A stretch of DNA of 64,000 bases from an uncultured Sedimentitalea sp. Lineage in GTDB: Bacteria; Pseudomonadota; Alphaproteobacteria; Rhodobacterales; Rhodobacteraceae. The DNA lies in the NCBI GenBank assembly GCA_947504115.1, contig CANNGH010000010.1, positions 38,880 through 102,879 on the forward strand, given 5' to 3'. Under the pieces are notes generated by a model. The model ran no database searches and was not told the origin of the DNA. It saw only the letters and a program-made list of their open reading frames with translations. The position numbers and the translations under genes are program-made. Position 1 is the stretch's first letter. Every line of letters begins with the position of its first letter. Of this stretch, positions 8,227-18,725 are shown one piece after another.

Positions 8227-10329
8227 ATGGCAAAGGATTCGGACCCCGCAGACGAGCGCAAGACGCCGCGTTCCGAGGCGTCCAGACCGCTTTCGACACT
8301 GGTATCGCTGTCGATGCTGCATCAGGCGCGGCAGGCAGCGCGCGATTATGGCGGCATCGGCCGGATGTGGCGGCGCCCCTATGCGGCGGCGCGTCCGCGC
8401 GCGGCCTCGGCGGTGGCGCCGGTCTGGATCACCACCTATCCGGCGGCGATCATCACGCCCGAGGGCAAGTCGGTGCTGGGAATGCTGGGCGATCCGACGC
8501 TCTGGCAGGCGCTGTCCTCGATCGGCATCCGCGCCATCCATACCGGTCCGACCAAGCGGGCCGGGGGCTATCTGGACGGGCGCTATACCCCCACCATCGA
8601 CGGCAATTTCGACCGCATCGGGTTCGACACCGACCCCGCCTTCGGCACGCGCGAGGAATTCGTGAACATCAGCATGATGGCGGCGGCGCATAACGCCGTG
8701 GTGATCGACGACGTGATCCCCTCGCATACCGGCAAGGGGCCGGATTTCCACCTCGCCTGCATGCGGCACGAGGATTACCCCGGCCTTTACCACATGGTCG
8801 AGATCGCCCCCGAGGATTGGGAGCTTCTTCCCGAGGTGCCCGAGGGGCGGCAATCGGTCAACCTGGCCCCCGAAACCGTCGATCTGCTGGCGGAAAAGGA
8901 TTACATCGCCGGACAGTTGCAGCGGGTGATCTTTTTCGAACCCGGCGTCAAGGAAACCGACTGGAGCGCGACGCCGCCGATTACCGGCGTGGACGGCGAG
9001 GTGCGGCGCTGGGTCTATCTGCATTACTTCAAGGAAGGCCAGCCCAGCCTGAACTGGCTGGACCCGTCGTTTGCCGCGCAGCAGATGATCACCGGCGACG
9101 CGCTGCATTCGCTGGACCAGCTGGGCGCGCGCGGGCTGCGGCTGGACGCCAACGGGTTCCTCGGCATCGAGAAGTCCGAGGATGGCAGCGTCTGGTCCGA
9201 AAGCCATCCGCTGTCGGTGGTGGGCAACAACCTTCTGGGCGGCATCGTGCGCAAGGCGGGCGGCTTCACCTTTCAGGAACTGAACCTGACCGTGGACGAC
9301 ATCGCCGCCATGTCGGGGGGCGGCGCGGACCTGTCCTATGATTTCATCACGCGGCCCGCCTATCATCACGCGCTGGTGTCGGGGGACACGGAATTCCTGC
9401 GGATGATGCTGCGGATGGTGCATGAATACGGGATCGACCCGGCCTCGCTGATCCATGCGATGCAGAACCACGACGAACTGACGCTGGAACTGGTCCATTT
9501 CTGGACGCTGCACGCCAATGACATGTTCAATCTGGGCGGGCAGACATGGCAGGGGCGCACCCTGCGCGGCCATATCCGCGAAACCATGTACGAGGGCATC
9601 AGCGGGCCCGACACGCCCTATAACTTGCGGTTCGTCACCAACGGCGTCGCCTGCACCACCGCCAGCCTGATCGCCGCCGCGCTGGGATACACGGATATCC
9701 GCGACCTGACCGCCGAACAGGTCGCCACCATCAAGAAGACGCATCTGCTGCTGGTGATGTACAACGCCTTTCAGCCCGGCGTCTTCGCGCTGTCGGGCTG
9801 GGATCTGGTGGGCGCCCTGCCGCTGGAGCCGGAGCAGGTGGCGCATCTGATGCAGGACGGCGATACCCGCTGGATCGCGCGCGGCGCCTATGACCTGACC
9901 GACGCGGTGCCCGAGGCCACCCATTCCGCCGAAGGGCTGCCCCGCGCAGAGGCGCTTTACGGGCCGATCACGGCGCAATTACAGGACCCCGACAGTTTCG
10001 CCAGCCAGTTGAAGAAACTGCTGGCGGTGCGCGATGCCTATGACATCGCGGCCAGCGAACAGGTGGACATCCCCGATGTGCAGGCGCCCGGCCTGCTGGT
10101 GATGGTGCACGACCTGCCCGACCGGCGCGGCCTGCAGGTCACGGCGCTGAACTTCGGACAGGTGCCGGTGGACGAGACCGTGGTGCTGGACATGCCGCGC
10201 TCGGGGCCGGTCTTCGACATGATCGCCGAAACCGTCGAGGGCGAGGTGGCCGAGGACGGTCTGCTGCGCCTTGAGCTTGACCCGCTTCAGGGCCGGGTGC
10301 TGCGCGTCGCCTATCCGCTGCCGGCCTGA
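8227..10329 (+). CDS. GH13 maltose alpha-D-glucosyltransferase / trehalose synthase-like protein
   Basis: A 700-residue alpha-amylase-family (GH13) enzyme. Trehalose synthase (TreS) converts maltose to trehalose, and several TreS landmarks are here: GLRLDANGF with the nucleophile Asp, TFQELN with the acid/base Glu, and [10 protein letters not shown] with the transition-state Asp, the last being typical of TreS. A C-terminal beta domain (about 610-700) follows. The first 45 residues are a polar, poorly conserved extension. An EcfG-type promoter lies upstream, which fits a role in osmotic or desiccation stress through trehalose. The protein is more divergent than standard TreS, so another alpha-glucan activity is possible. 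The start follows AAGGGGATAGG. Confidence 0.75.
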   Translation: MAKDSDPADERKTPRSEASRPLSTLVSLSMLHQARQAARDYGGIGRMWRRPYAAARPRAASAVAPVWITTYPAAIITPEGKSVLGMLGDPTLWQALSSIGIRAIHTGPTKRAGGYLDGRYTPTIDGNFDRIGFDTDPAFGTREEFVNISMMAAAHNAVVIDDVIPSHTGKGPDFHLACMRHEDYPGLYHMVEIAPEDWELLPEVPEGRQSVNLAPETVDLLAEKDYIAGQLQRVIFFEPGVKETDWSATPPITGVDGEVRRWVYLHYFKEGQPSLNWLDPSFAAQQMITGDALHSLDQLGARGLRLDANGFLGIEKSEDGSVWSESHPLSVVGNNLLGGIVRKAGGFTFQELNLTVDDIAAMSGGGADLSYDFITRPAYHHALVSGDTEFLRMMLRMVHEYGIDPASLIHAMQNHDELTLELVHFWTLHANDMFNLGGQTWQGRTLRGHIRETMYEGISGPDTPYNLRFVTNGVACTTASLIAAALGYTDIRDLTAEQVATIKKTHLLLVMYNAFQPGVFALSGWDLVGALPLEPEQVAHLMQDGDTRWIARGAYDLTDAVPEATHSAEGLPRAEALYGPITAQLQDPDSFASQLKKLLAVRDAYDIAASEQVDIPDVQAPGLLVMVHDLPDRRGLQVTALNFGQVPVDETVVLDMPRSGPVFDMIAETVEGEVAEDGLLRLELDPLQGRVLRVAYPLPA

Positions 10330-10448
10330 ACCGGGCGCGGCGGGAACCGGCGGAAAGCCGCCTATCATATGGGGCATCTTGTGCTGGGCCGCGATGCGCG
10401 TAACATCAATGCAGTCGCAGCAATTTTACCACGAGATTACCACGCCTT

Positions 10449-13400
10449 ATGACAGATGACATACCCCTGATCGTCGGCATCGGTGCTTCGGCGGGGGGGA
10501 TTCGCGCGATCTCCACCTTTCTCGAAAACATCCCCGACACCAGCGGGCTGGCCTTTGCCATCGTCACGCATCTGTCGCCCCATCACGAGAGCAAGCTGTG
10601 CGAGGTGCTGCAACACAAGACCGCGATGAAGGTCGAAACCGCGCGCGACGGCACGCGGATGCGCGCCGAAACCGTCTATGTCATGCCCGAACGGGCCACC
10701 ATGACGATACGCGACGGCTGTCTGCTGCTGTCCGATCTTGCGGACTCCACCCGCGAACGCCATCCCATCGACATCTTCTTCAGCGCCCTTGCCGAGGATC
10801 AGCGCGAGAACGCCGTCGCCGTGGTGCTGTCGGGAGGCGACGGCGACGGCACGCTGGGCGTCAAGGTGGTCAAGGAATATGGCGGCGTGACCTTTGCCCA
10901 AATCGAGGACGGCGAGCCGCCGCTGAACCCCGAAATGCCCGAAAGCGCCATCGCCTCGGGTTTCGTCGATTTCGCGATACCCGTGCACGAGATGGGGGCC
11001 AGGCTGGTCGCGCTGCAGAACGGGCGGGCGGCGCTCGACGCGCTGGTGGTGCCGTCCAGCGAGGACAAGGACGGCGCCGGAACCGACAGGGTGCAGGCGG
11101 CGATCGCCGGGATCCTCGACAAGGAAACCGGGCACGATTTTTCCGGCTACAAGCCCAAGACCTTCTTTCGCCGCGTCGCGCGCCGCATGCAGGTGCGCCA
11201 GGTCAGCGATCTGGAAGACTATTGCGACCTGCTGCGCCGCGACAGCGCCGAGGTGAACGCCCTGTTCAGCGACCTGCTGATCAGCGTGACCAATTTCTTC
11301 CGCGACGGCGACGCCTTCGACACGCTGCGCGACAAGGTCATTCCCAGGCTGCTGGAGGGGCGCGACCCCGACGATCCCCTGCGCATCTGGGTGCCCGCCT
11401 GCACCACCGGAGAGGAGGCCTATTCGCTGGCGATCCTCGTGCATGAACATGTCGAGAAGAGCAACCGCCCCGTCAAGGTGCAGATCTTCGCCACCGATAT
11501 CGACGACGCCGCGCTGTCGGTGGCGCGGCAGGGGCGCTATCCCGTGCAGCTTCTGGGCAATGTCAGCGACGAGCGGCGGGAGCGGTATTTCCGCAAGGAC
11601 GGCGCTGCTTATGTGGTTCGCAAGCAGATCCGCGACATGTGCATCTTTTCGCCCCACAACCTCATCAGCGATCCGCCGTTCTCGCGCATGGACATGGTGT
11701 CGTGCCGCAACCTGCTGATCTATTTCGGCCCGGATCTGCAAAAACAGGTCCTGCCCACCTTTCATTACGCGCTGAAAACCGGCGGCTACCTGTTTCTGGG
11801 CACCTCGGAAAGCATCAGCCGCTTTGACCACCTGTTCCGCACCGTGGACAAGCATCATCGCATCTTCCAGGCCCGCGAGCACGCCCACCGGGAATGGCAC
11901 CCGCCGGCGTTTCTGCAACGCGAGCGCGGCCCCGAGGATGGCGAGGAGATGCGCCAGACCGCCTTCAGCGGCATCCAGTTGCGCCACCGGGTCGAACGGC
12001 AGGTGCTGGAACGGCACGCGCCGCCGCATGTGGTGGTGCGCGGCGATGGCGAGGTGGCGTATTTCTCGGCCGGAACCGGCGGCTTTCTCGAAGTGCCGCG
12101 CGGCCAGCCCAGCCGCCAGCTTCTCGACATGGTGCGGCGCGATTTGCGCCCGGACCTGCGCACCCTGCTGCACGATGTCGCGCGCAGCCACGTGGCGCAG
12201 TCCCGGCGCGTGCGCATCGGACGGCGCGGCGATGGCGAGGAATGGATCGTCCTGCGGATCGAGCCGCTGGAGGGCACCAACGGCTATGACCCGCTGTTCC
12301 TGGTGGTGTTCGACCCGCTCGCGCCCGCCTCGGCGCCGGCAGCCGGCTCGCCCGCCCCGGACGGCCACAACGAGGCGGTGGAACACGAATTGCGCGAAAT
12401 GCGCGAGCGGCTGCAAGCCACGGTCGAGGAATACGAGACCGCGCTGGAAGAGCTGAAATCCGCGAACGAGGAACTGGTTTCCGTGAACGAGGAGGCGCAA
12501 TCGACCAACGAGGAACTGGAGGCCTCCAGGGAAGAGATGGAAGCGCTCAACGAGGAGCTGAACACCATCAACGCCGAGCTGAACGGCAAGGTCGAGGAAC
12601 TGGACAGCGCCAATTGCGACCTGCGCAACCTGTTCGACGCCACCAGCATCGCCACCGTGTTCCTGGATGGCGATCTGGTGATCCGCACCTTCACCCCGGC
12701 GGCCGCCGAATTGTTCAGCCTGCGCCCCGCCGATGTCGGCCGTCCGCTCAGCGAACTGGCCAGCGTGCGCCATTATCCCGACCTGCGCGATCACATCCGC
12801 GCCGTGTTCGAGAGCGGCGAGACCTGCGAACACCGGCTCAGCCGGGGCGAGAACGGCGCGCATTACCTGGTGCGGCTGAACCCCTACCGCGGCGAGGACT
12901 CCGACATCCAGGGCGCCGTGGTCACCTTCGTGGATGTCACGCAACTGGCCGAGGCCGAGGCGCAGCAGAAGGTGCTGATCGCCGAGCTGAACCACCGCGT
13001 CAAGAACATGCTGACCGTGGCGCTAGGCGTGGTCAAGGCGACGCTGGCGCAGGGCGGCTCGATCGAGGACATCCGCGCGGTGCTGCTCCCGCGCCTGCGC
13101 AATATGGCCCGCGCCTATGAATTGCTGTCGAATAGCGCGTGGACACCGGTGGGGATGCGCGAAATCATCGCTCTGGAACGCGACGCCTACGAGGCGAACA
13201 GGTTCGAGATTTCCGGCCCCGATCTCCGGCTGGACGCCTCGCAGGCCCTGTCGGTCAGCATGATCCTGCACGAATTGACCACCAACGCGGTGAAATACGG
13301 CGCGCTGTCCGCGCCCGAGGGGCGCGTCGCGGTGCATTGGGAAAACGACGACGGCTGCCTCAGGATGCGCTGGGACGAACGCGACGGCCCCTCCGTGACC

Positions 13401-13532
13401 GAAGAAGCGACCAAGGGGTTCGGCTATTCGCTGATCAAGGGGCAGGTCGAGTTGCAACTGGGCGGCAGCATGGAGCGCCATCTCGACCGCGAGGGCCTGT
13501 CGCTGGTGCTGGAGTTTCCGCTGGCGAATTGA
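10449..13532 (+). CDS. CheB-CheR-PAS-HWE histidine kinase fusion
   Basis: A 1027-residue cytoplasmic multidomain signalling protein. Residues 1-190 form a CheB methylesterase-like domain (GASAGG with S14, H41 in HLSPHH, LSGGDGDG around D131-D133) without the usual receiver domain. Residues 215-475 form a CheR methyltransferase domain (FFRD, ACTTGEEAYSLA, FATDID, SCRNLLIYF). Residues 643-722 are a long heptad-rich coiled coil, 725-832 a PAS domain, and 833-1027 an HWE kinase with phospho-acceptor H849 in LNHRVKN and the N-box HELTTNAVKYGAL. Such fusions occur away from flagellar che loci. HWE kinases often feed the PhyR-EcfG stress pathway in alphaproteobacteria. No clear ribosome site is visible, so the start is less certain. 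Confidence 0.9.
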   Translation: MTDDIPLIVGIGASAGGIRAISTFLENIPDTSGLAFAIVTHLSPHHESKLCEVLQHKTAMKVETARDGTRMRAETVYVMPERATMTIRDGCLLLSDLADSTRERHPIDIFFSALAEDQRENAVAVVLSGGDGDGTLGVKVVKEYGGVTFAQIEDGEPPLNPEMPESAIASGFVDFAIPVHEMGARLVALQNGRAALDALVVPSSEDKDGAGTDRVQAAIAGILDKETGHDFSGYKPKTFFRRVARRMQVRQVSDLEDYCDLLRRDSAEVNALFSDLLISVTNFFRDGDAFDTLRDKVIPRLLEGRDPDDPLRIWVPACTTGEEAYSLAILVHEHVEKSNRPVKVQIFATDIDDAALSVARQGRYPVQLLGNVSDERRERYFRKDGAAYVVRKQIRDMCIFSPHNLISDPPFSRMDMVSCRNLLIYFGPDLQKQVLPTFHYALKTGGYLFLGTSESISRFDHLFRTVDKHHRIFQAREHAHREWHPPAFLQRERGPEDGEEMRQTAFSGIQLRHRVERQVLERHAPPHVVVRGDGEVAYFSAGTGGFLEVPRGQPSRQLLDMVRRDLRPDLRTLLHDVARSHVAQSRRVRIGRRGDGEEWIVLRIEPLEGTNGYDPLFLVVFDPLAPASAPAAGSPAPDGHNEAVEHELREMRERLQATVEEYETALEELKSANEELVSVNEEAQSTNEELEASREEMEALNEELNTINAELNGKVEELDSANCDLRNLFDATSIATVFLDGDLVIRTFTPAAAELFSLRPADVGRPLSELASVRHYPDLRDHIRAVFESGETCEHRLSRGENGAHYLVRLNPYRGEDSDIQGAVVTFVDVTQLAEAEAQQKVLIAELNHRVKNMLTVALGVVKATLAQGGSIEDIRAVLLPRLRNMARAYELLSNSAWTPVGMREIIALERDAYEANRFEISGPDLRLDASQALSVSMILHELTTNAVKYGALSAPEGRVAVHWENDDGCLRMRWDERDGPSVTEEATKGFGYSLIKGQVELQLGGSMERHLDREGLSLVLEFPLAN

Positions 13533-13610
13533 TGCAGATCAATTGGAACCGGAGTGCGCAAGCCGGGTTGAGGCTGTGATGCGACCGTATTCGGGGGGGC
13601 AGCGTCGCCC

Positions 13611-14264
13611 ATGGCCCAGATATTCCACGCCCGCGCCAATACCATCATCCGGATATGTCTGGCGCTGCTGCTGATCGTCCCCGCGGGGACCGTGGCGGCG
13701 TGGATGGTGGTGATGCGTTCGGATTACGTGACCGGGCGCAACGAGACGGTAACCCAGCCCGTCATGTTCAGCCACCGCCACCACACCGCCGAAATCGGCA
13801 TCGACTGCCGCTATTGCCACAGTTCGGTCGAGGATTCGGCCTTTGCCGGCATCCCGCCGACCGAAACCTGCATGACCTGCCACAGCCAGTTGTTCACCGA
13901 GGCCGACATGCTGGCGCCGGTGCGGCAAAGCTGGGTGAGCGGCACGCGGCTGAACTGGAACCGGGTGCATGATCTGCCCGATTACGTCTATTTCAACCAT
14001 TCGGTGCATCTGGCGGGCGGGGTGGCCTGCACCACCTGCCACGGCGCGGTGGGCGAGATGCGGTTGACCCGGCAGGTCGCGCCGCTGACGATGGAATGGT
14101 GCCTGTCCTGCCACCGCGCGCCGGGGAAGAACCTGTCGCCGCGCGCCACGCTTTACGATCCGTTTCCGACCGAGGGAAAATCCGCCGAGGAAGGCCATGC
14201 GCTGCTGGCGGAATACGGCATCGACACGTCCGGCCTGACCGATTGCTCGGCGTGCCACCGATGA
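13611..14264 (+). CDS. actA: Alternative complex III pentahaem cytochrome c subunit ActA
   Basis: A 217-residue membrane-anchored multihaem cytochrome. One N-terminal TM segment (about residues 11-33) precedes a periplasmic domain with five CxxCH sites: CRYCH, CMTCH, CTTCH, CLSCH and CSACH, the pentahaem pattern of ActA. Alternative complex III (ACIII) oxidises quinol and passes electrons to a cytochrome c or directly to a haem-copper oxidase, replacing the bc1 complex. This is the first gene of a 12-gene operon, and its stop overlaps actB by 4 nt. Confidence 0.93.
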   Translation: MAQIFHARANTIIRICLALLLIVPAGTVAAWMVVMRSDYVTGRNETVTQPVMFSHRHHTAEIGIDCRYCHSSVEDSAFAGIPPTETCMTCHSQLFTEADMLAPVRQSWVSGTRLNWNRVHDLPDYVYFNHSVHLAGGVACTTCHGAVGEMRLTRQVAPLTMEWCLSCHRAPGKNLSPRATLYDPFPTEGKSAEEGHALLAEYGIDTSGLTDCSACHR

Positions 14265-16885
14265 CGGGCGAGGTCACACGCCGCGGCGCGCTGCGCCTGT
14301 TCTCCGCCGGAGCGGCGGCGCTGGTCGCGGGCTGCCGTCCCTCGCGCGAGGCGATCGTGCCCTATCGCGACATGCCCGAGGGGCTGGTGCCGGGCCAGCC
14401 GGTGTTTTTCGCCACCTCGCTGCCGCTGGGCGGGGCCGGGCGCGGCGTGCTGGTGGAAAGCCACGAGGGACGCCCCACCAAGATCCACGGCAATCCCGGC
14501 CATCCCGCCAGCCTTGGCGCGACGGATGTCTTCGCCGAGGGCGCGGTGCTGGATCTGTTCGATCCCAACCGTTCGACCGTGCCGCGCCGGGACGGACTGC
14601 CGGTGGGCTGGCCCGCGCTGGAGGCGGCGCTGGCGGGGCTGGAAGAGGGGGTCGCGATCCTGACCGGCCCGGTCGGCTCGCCCACGCTGGCGCGGCAGCT
14701 GCGCGCGCTGGTGGATGGCGGCGCGCAATGGTTCATGTCCCAACCCCAGCGCCCGGCGCTGGCGTTCGACGGCGTCCAGCTTTGGCCGGATTTCACGCGT
14801 GCGGGCCGGGTGATCAGCCTCGGGGCCGATCCGCTGGGACCGGGGCCGGGGCAGATCGCGCTGGCGCGGGGCTGGACCGAGGCGCGGCAGGCGGGCATGC
14901 GCAGCCTGACGTTCGAGCCGCAGCCGACCCTGACTGGGGCCGCCAGCGACCGGCGGGCGGCGGTGAAACCGTCGGACCTGCCGCGCGTCGCCGCCGCGCT
15001 GGCGGGGCAGACGCAGGACGCCCCGCAAGAGGCACTGGCGGCGGCGCGCGCCCTGCAACCGGGCGACATGGTGCTGCCCGGTCCCGACCTGACGGCAGAG
15101 GCACAGGCGCTGGTGGCACGGCTGAACGCCCGTCTGAACGCACCGCTGCGCCATCTGCGCCCATTCTGGGACTGGGACGGCCTGACTCCCGGCACGCCGG
15201 ACGATCTGGCCGCCGCCATGGAACGCGGCGACATAAGCGCGCTGGTGGTGATCGGCTGCAATCCGGTTTACGAGCACGGCACGGAGTTCGCCGACCTGAT
15301 GCGCGCGCTGCCGGTCAGCTTCCATTTCGGCACCGCGTTGGACGAAACCGCCGAGGCCGCCACTTGGCACGGGCCCCTGCATCACCCGCTGGAGGACTGG
15401 TCGGACCTGCGCGGCATTGATGGCACCGTGGGCACCCAGCAACCGCTGATCGCGCCGCTGCATCAAAGCCGCTCGGCCCATCAGGTGATGGAAATGATCG
15501 CCGGCAACCCGCCGGGCAACGCGCTGGAGGTCGTGCAGGCGACATGGCGCGAGGCATGGGGCGAGGATTTCGACACGCGCTGGCGCCGCGCGCTGCATGA
15601 CGGGGTGATCGACGGCACCGGGCCGGAAGAGATCGCCCCGCAGGTACCCATCGCCACACCGCCGCAAAGTGGCGACGGGTTCGAGGTGTCGATCCTGCCT
15701 TCTCCGTCCGTCTATGACGGGTCTTTCGCGGGCAATGCCTGGCTTCAGGAATGTCCGCAGCCCTTCACCAAGCAGGTCTGGGGCAACGCGGTGCTGATCG
15801 CCCCCGCCGATGCCGCTCGGCTGGGCGTTGAAACCGGCGACCCGGTGGAACTGGGCGGGGATGAGACGATCACCGGCCCGGCGATCGTCAGCGCGCTGCA
15901 GGCCGAGGGCTGCGTCGGGCTGCATGCGGGTTACGGGCGGCAGGCGGCGGGGCCGATCGGCACCGGCGTGGGGTTCCGCGTGGCGGGGCTGGGCGGGCGC
16001 GTCACGCTGCGCAAGACCGGCGGCAGCGCGGCACTGACCCGCACCCAGACGCATTTCGACCCCAAGGGGCGCGACATCGTGAAAACCGTGCCCACGCGGC
16101 AGACGCAGGCCGCGCCGGACGAACCGGACCCGCCGACGCTTTACCCCGATTTCGCCTATCCCGACACTGCCTGGGGCATGGTGATCGACACCGATGCCTG
16201 CATCGGCTGCAATGCCTGCGTGATCGCCTGCCAGTCGGAAAACAACATCCCCGTGGTGGGCGCGGAGGAGGTGGCCAAGGACCGCAACATGCACTGGCTG
16301 CGCGTCGATACCTATGAGCTTCCCCAGGGTGGCAACGTGTTCCAGCCGGTGCCCTGCATGCATTGCGAAAAGGCCCCGTGCGAGCCCGTCTGCCCGGTCG
16401 AGGCGTCGGTGCATGACAGCGAGGGGCTGAACGTGCAGGTCTATAACCGCTGCATCGGCACGCGGTTCTGTCAGGCGAACTGCCCCTACAAGGTGCGGCG
16501 GTTCAACTTTTTCGACTATGCCGGCGGCGAGACGGTTCCCGATCAGGGCAGCGACCTGCTGGCGGCTTTGCGCAATCCCGATGTCAGCGTGCGTGCGCGC
16601 GGCGTGATGGAGAAATGCACCTATTGCGTGCAGCGTATTTCCTCGGCCCGGATCGCCGCGCGCAAGGACGGGCGCGGGATCGGCGGCGACGAGGTCGTGA
16701 CGGCCTGTCAGGCCGCCTGCCCGACGCAGGCGATCAGCTTCGGCAACCTGGCCGACAGGGCGGCGGCTGTTACCCAAGCCAAGGCCGACGCGCGCCATTA
16801 CGCGCTGCTGGGGCATCTGGGCACACGGCCCCGCACCACCTATCTGGCGCGCGTCCTGCCCGAGAACGGGGAGGACAAGGCATGA
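14261..16885 (+). CDS. actB: Alternative complex III iron-sulfur subunit ActB
   Basis: An 874-residue ActB. The N-terminus has a twin-arginine signal (TRRGALRLF) and a Cys after the hydrophobic stretch. Residues up to about 620 form the molybdopterin-oxidoreductase-like domain, which in this family carries no molybdenum. The C-terminal ferredoxin-like domain has four cysteine sets: CIGCNACVIAC, CMHCEKAPCEPVC, CIGTRFCQANC and CTYC with CQAAC. The third set has Thr where a fourth Cys would stand, the usual sign of the single [3Fe-4S] cluster beside three [4Fe-4S]. It overlaps both neighbours by 4 nt. Confidence 0.93.
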   Translation: MTGEVTRRGALRLFSAGAAALVAGCRPSREAIVPYRDMPEGLVPGQPVFFATSLPLGGAGRGVLVESHEGRPTKIHGNPGHPASLGATDVFAEGAVLDLFDPNRSTVPRRDGLPVGWPALEAALAGLEEGVAILTGPVGSPTLARQLRALVDGGAQWFMSQPQRPALAFDGVQLWPDFTRAGRVISLGADPLGPGPGQIALARGWTEARQAGMRSLTFEPQPTLTGAASDRRAAVKPSDLPRVAAALAGQTQDAPQEALAAARALQPGDMVLPGPDLTAEAQALVARLNARLNAPLRHLRPFWDWDGLTPGTPDDLAAAMERGDISALVVIGCNPVYEHGTEFADLMRALPVSFHFGTALDETAEAATWHGPLHHPLEDWSDLRGIDGTVGTQQPLIAPLHQSRSAHQVMEMIAGNPPGNALEVVQATWREAWGEDFDTRWRRALHDGVIDGTGPEEIAPQVPIATPPQSGDGFEVSILPSPSVYDGSFAGNAWLQECPQPFTKQVWGNAVLIAPADAARLGVETGDPVELGGDETITGPAIVSALQAEGCVGLHAGYGRQAAGPIGTGVGFRVAGLGGRVTLRKTGGSAALTRTQTHFDPKGRDIVKTVPTRQTQAAPDEPDPPTLYPDFAYPDTAWGMVIDTDACIGCNACVIACQSENNIPVVGAEEVAKDRNMHWLRVDTYELPQGGNVFQPVPCMHCEKAPCEPVCPVEASVHDSEGLNVQVYNRCIGTRFCQANCPYKVRRFNFFDYAGGETVPDQGSDLLAALRNPDVSVRARGVMEKCTYCVQRISSARIAARKDGRGIGGDEVVTACQAACPTQAISFGNLADRAAAVTQAKADARHYALLGHLGTRPRTTYLARVLPENGEDKA

Positions 16886-18213
16886 GCAGCCCCTACTTGC
16901 CCGACACGCCGCCCGCCGCGATCACCGCCGCCATCGCCGATCCGGTGCTGCACCCGGACTGGGGCTGGCGCTGGTGGCTGGGCTTGGGGGTGTCGGGCGC
17001 GCTGACCCTGCTGATGCTGGTGTCGATCTGGTGGCTGTTCCGGATGGGCGTCGGCGTCTGGGGCGTGGACAGCTCCAACATCTGGGGCTTCGCGCTGGCC
17101 AATTATGTCTGGTGGATCGGGATCGGCAATGCCGGCACGCTGATTTCGGCGCTGCTCTTGCTGACGCGGCAACGCTGGCGCGCCTCGATCAGCCGTTTCG
17201 CCGAGGCGATGACCCTGTTCGCCGCCGCCATTGCCGGGCTGATGCCGATCCTGCATCTGGGGCGGCCCTGGCTGTTCTACTGGCTGGCCCCCTATCCCGA
17301 CACGATGGGCCTGATGCCGCAATGGCGCAGCCCGCTGATCTGGGATTTCTTCGCCATCGCGTCGTATCTGCTGTTCAGCCTGATGTTCTGGTATACCGGC
17401 GCGCTGCCCGATTTCGCCAGCCTGCGCGACCGTGCGGCGACCAAGGGTAAACAGATGGTTTACGGCACGCTGGCGATGGGCTGGCGCAACTCGGCGCGGC
17501 ACTGGCGGGTATGGCAGGATTATTACGGCGCGATGGCCGCGCTTGGCGTGCCGCTGGTGGTGTCGGTCCATTCCGTCGTCGGCATGGATTTCGCCGCCGG
17601 GCTGATGCCCGGCTGGGCCGAGACGATCTTTCCGCCCTATTTCGTGGTCGGGGCGATGTATTCGGGCTTTGCCATGGTCGTGGTGCTGGCGGCCGCCTTT
17701 CGCCGGGCCTTGCGCATCCCGCACCTGATCACGGACGCGCATTTCGACGTGATGGCGCGCGTCCTGCTGTTCTGCGCGCTGGTGATGACGCTCAGCTACG
17801 CGACCGAGTGGTTCTATGCCTGGTATTCGCAGGAACCGGTCGAGCGGTTCCTGACCCATACGCAGTTCTTCGGCCCCTATGCGCCGTTCTACTGGACGAT
17901 GCTGGCCTGCAACTGCCTGATCCCGCAGCTTTTCTGGCTGCGCGCATTGCGCCGGTCGCTGCCCGCCGTGCTGGTGATCGCGGTGCTGATCAATGTCGGC
18001 ATGTGGCTGGAACGCATCCTGATCATTTCTCAGACACTGTCGCGCGGGCACCTGCCGTCGCAATGGGCGCTGTTCGTGCCGACCTTCTGGGACTGGGCGC
18101 TGCTGGCGGGGTCGCTCGGGTTCTTTTCGCTGCTGTTCTTCCTGTTCATCCGCTGGGTTCCGGCGGCCTCGATCCACGAGGTCAAGGAGCGCATCCACGA
18201 GGCCACGCCATGA
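16882..18213 (+). CDS. actC: Alternative complex III integral membrane subunit ActC (NrfD family)
   Basis: A 443-residue polytopic NrfD/PsrC-like protein with about ten TM segments and the quinol site of ACIII. Characteristic stretches are [41 protein letters not shown] and the late NVGMWLERI. It sits between actB and actD with 4-nt overlaps on both sides. ActC and ActF are homologous, and the larger one with these motifs is normally assigned the quinol-binding role. Confidence 0.93.
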   Translation: MSSPYLPDTPPAAITAAIADPVLHPDWGWRWWLGLGVSGALTLLMLVSIWWLFRMGVGVWGVDSSNIWGFALANYVWWIGIGNAGTLISALLLLTRQRWRASISRFAEAMTLFAAAIAGLMPILHLGRPWLFYWLAPYPDTMGLMPQWRSPLIWDFFAIASYLLFSLMFWYTGALPDFASLRDRAATKGKQMVYGTLAMGWRNSARHWRVWQDYYGAMAALGVPLVVSVHSVVGMDFAAGLMPGWAETIFPPYFVVGAMYSGFAMVVVLAAAFRRALRIPHLITDAHFDVMARVLLFCALVMTLSYATEWFYAWYSQEPVERFLTHTQFFGPYAPFYWTMLACNCLIPQLFWLRALRRSLPAVLVIAVLINVGMWLERILIISQTLSRGHLPSQWALFVPTFWDWALLAGSLGFFSLLFFLFIRWVPAASIHEVKERIHEATP

Positions 18214-18725
18214 GCGGGACGCGCCTTTTGCTGGCCTTTGACGGCCCCGACGCGCTGCTGGCCGCCGCGCGGGCCTTGCGGGCCGAGGGCGTGACCGACA
18301 TGGATGCGCACACGCCCTGGCACATGGAGGAACTGGACGACCTGCTGGCGCTGCCGCGCTCGAACGTGCGCCCCGTCATGCTGGTCGCGGGGCTGGCGGC
18401 GGGTCTCGGGATCTACCTTTTGCAATGGTGGACCTCGACGCAGGGCTATCCGATCAATTCCGGCGGGCGGCCGCTGAATTCGTGGCCCGCCTTCATGTTC
18501 GCGGTGTTCGAAACCGGGGTGCTGGCGGCGGCCTTCGCGGGGCTGGTGGCGTTCCTTGTCACCTGTCGCCTGCCGACGCTGAACCATCCGTTCTTCGTGC
18601 CGGCCGCCACCGAAGCGGCCAGCGATCACGGTTTTTTCCTCAGCCTGCCCGCCCAGGACGCGCCCGACCGGCTGACGCTGGAGCGCATGGTGGCCCCCGT
18701 TCGCATGATCGAGGTGGGGCCATGA
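18210..18725 (+). CDS. actD: Alternative complex III membrane subunit ActD (DUF3341)
   Basis: A 171-residue DUF3341 protein. It has an N-terminal cytoplasmic alpha/beta domain (ALLAAARALRAEGV, then DAHTPWHMEELDDLL), two TM helices (about residues 55-75 and 95-120) and a short C-terminal domain (LNHPFFVPAAT, HGFFLSL). This is the ActD layout; ActD has no cofactor and is thought to be structural. 4-nt overlaps join it to actC and actE. Confidence 0.92.
   Translation: MSGTRLLLAFDGPDALLAAARALRAEGVTDMDAHTPWHMEELDDLLALPRSNVRPVMLVAGLAAGLGIYLLQWWTSTQGYPINSGGRPLNSWPAFMFAVFETGVLAAAFAGLVAFLVTCRLPTLNHPFFVPAATEAASDHGFFLSLPAQDAPDRLTLERMVAPVRMIEVGP

Noticed and set aside
10335..10365. Small hairpin after the TreS-like gene
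   Set aside because: Only a 5-bp GGCGG/CCGCC stem with no T-tract, too weak to call a terminator.
13541..13580. GGAAC followed 16 bases later by GGTT upstream of actA
   Set aside because: One mismatch in the -10 (GGTT for CGTT), so it was not counted as an EcfG-type promoter.
14153..16816. Very long open frames opposite actB and opposite many other genes
   Set aside because: They are antisense frames kept open by high GC in third positions. Their translations are rich in Arg, His, Gln and Gly and show no domain.
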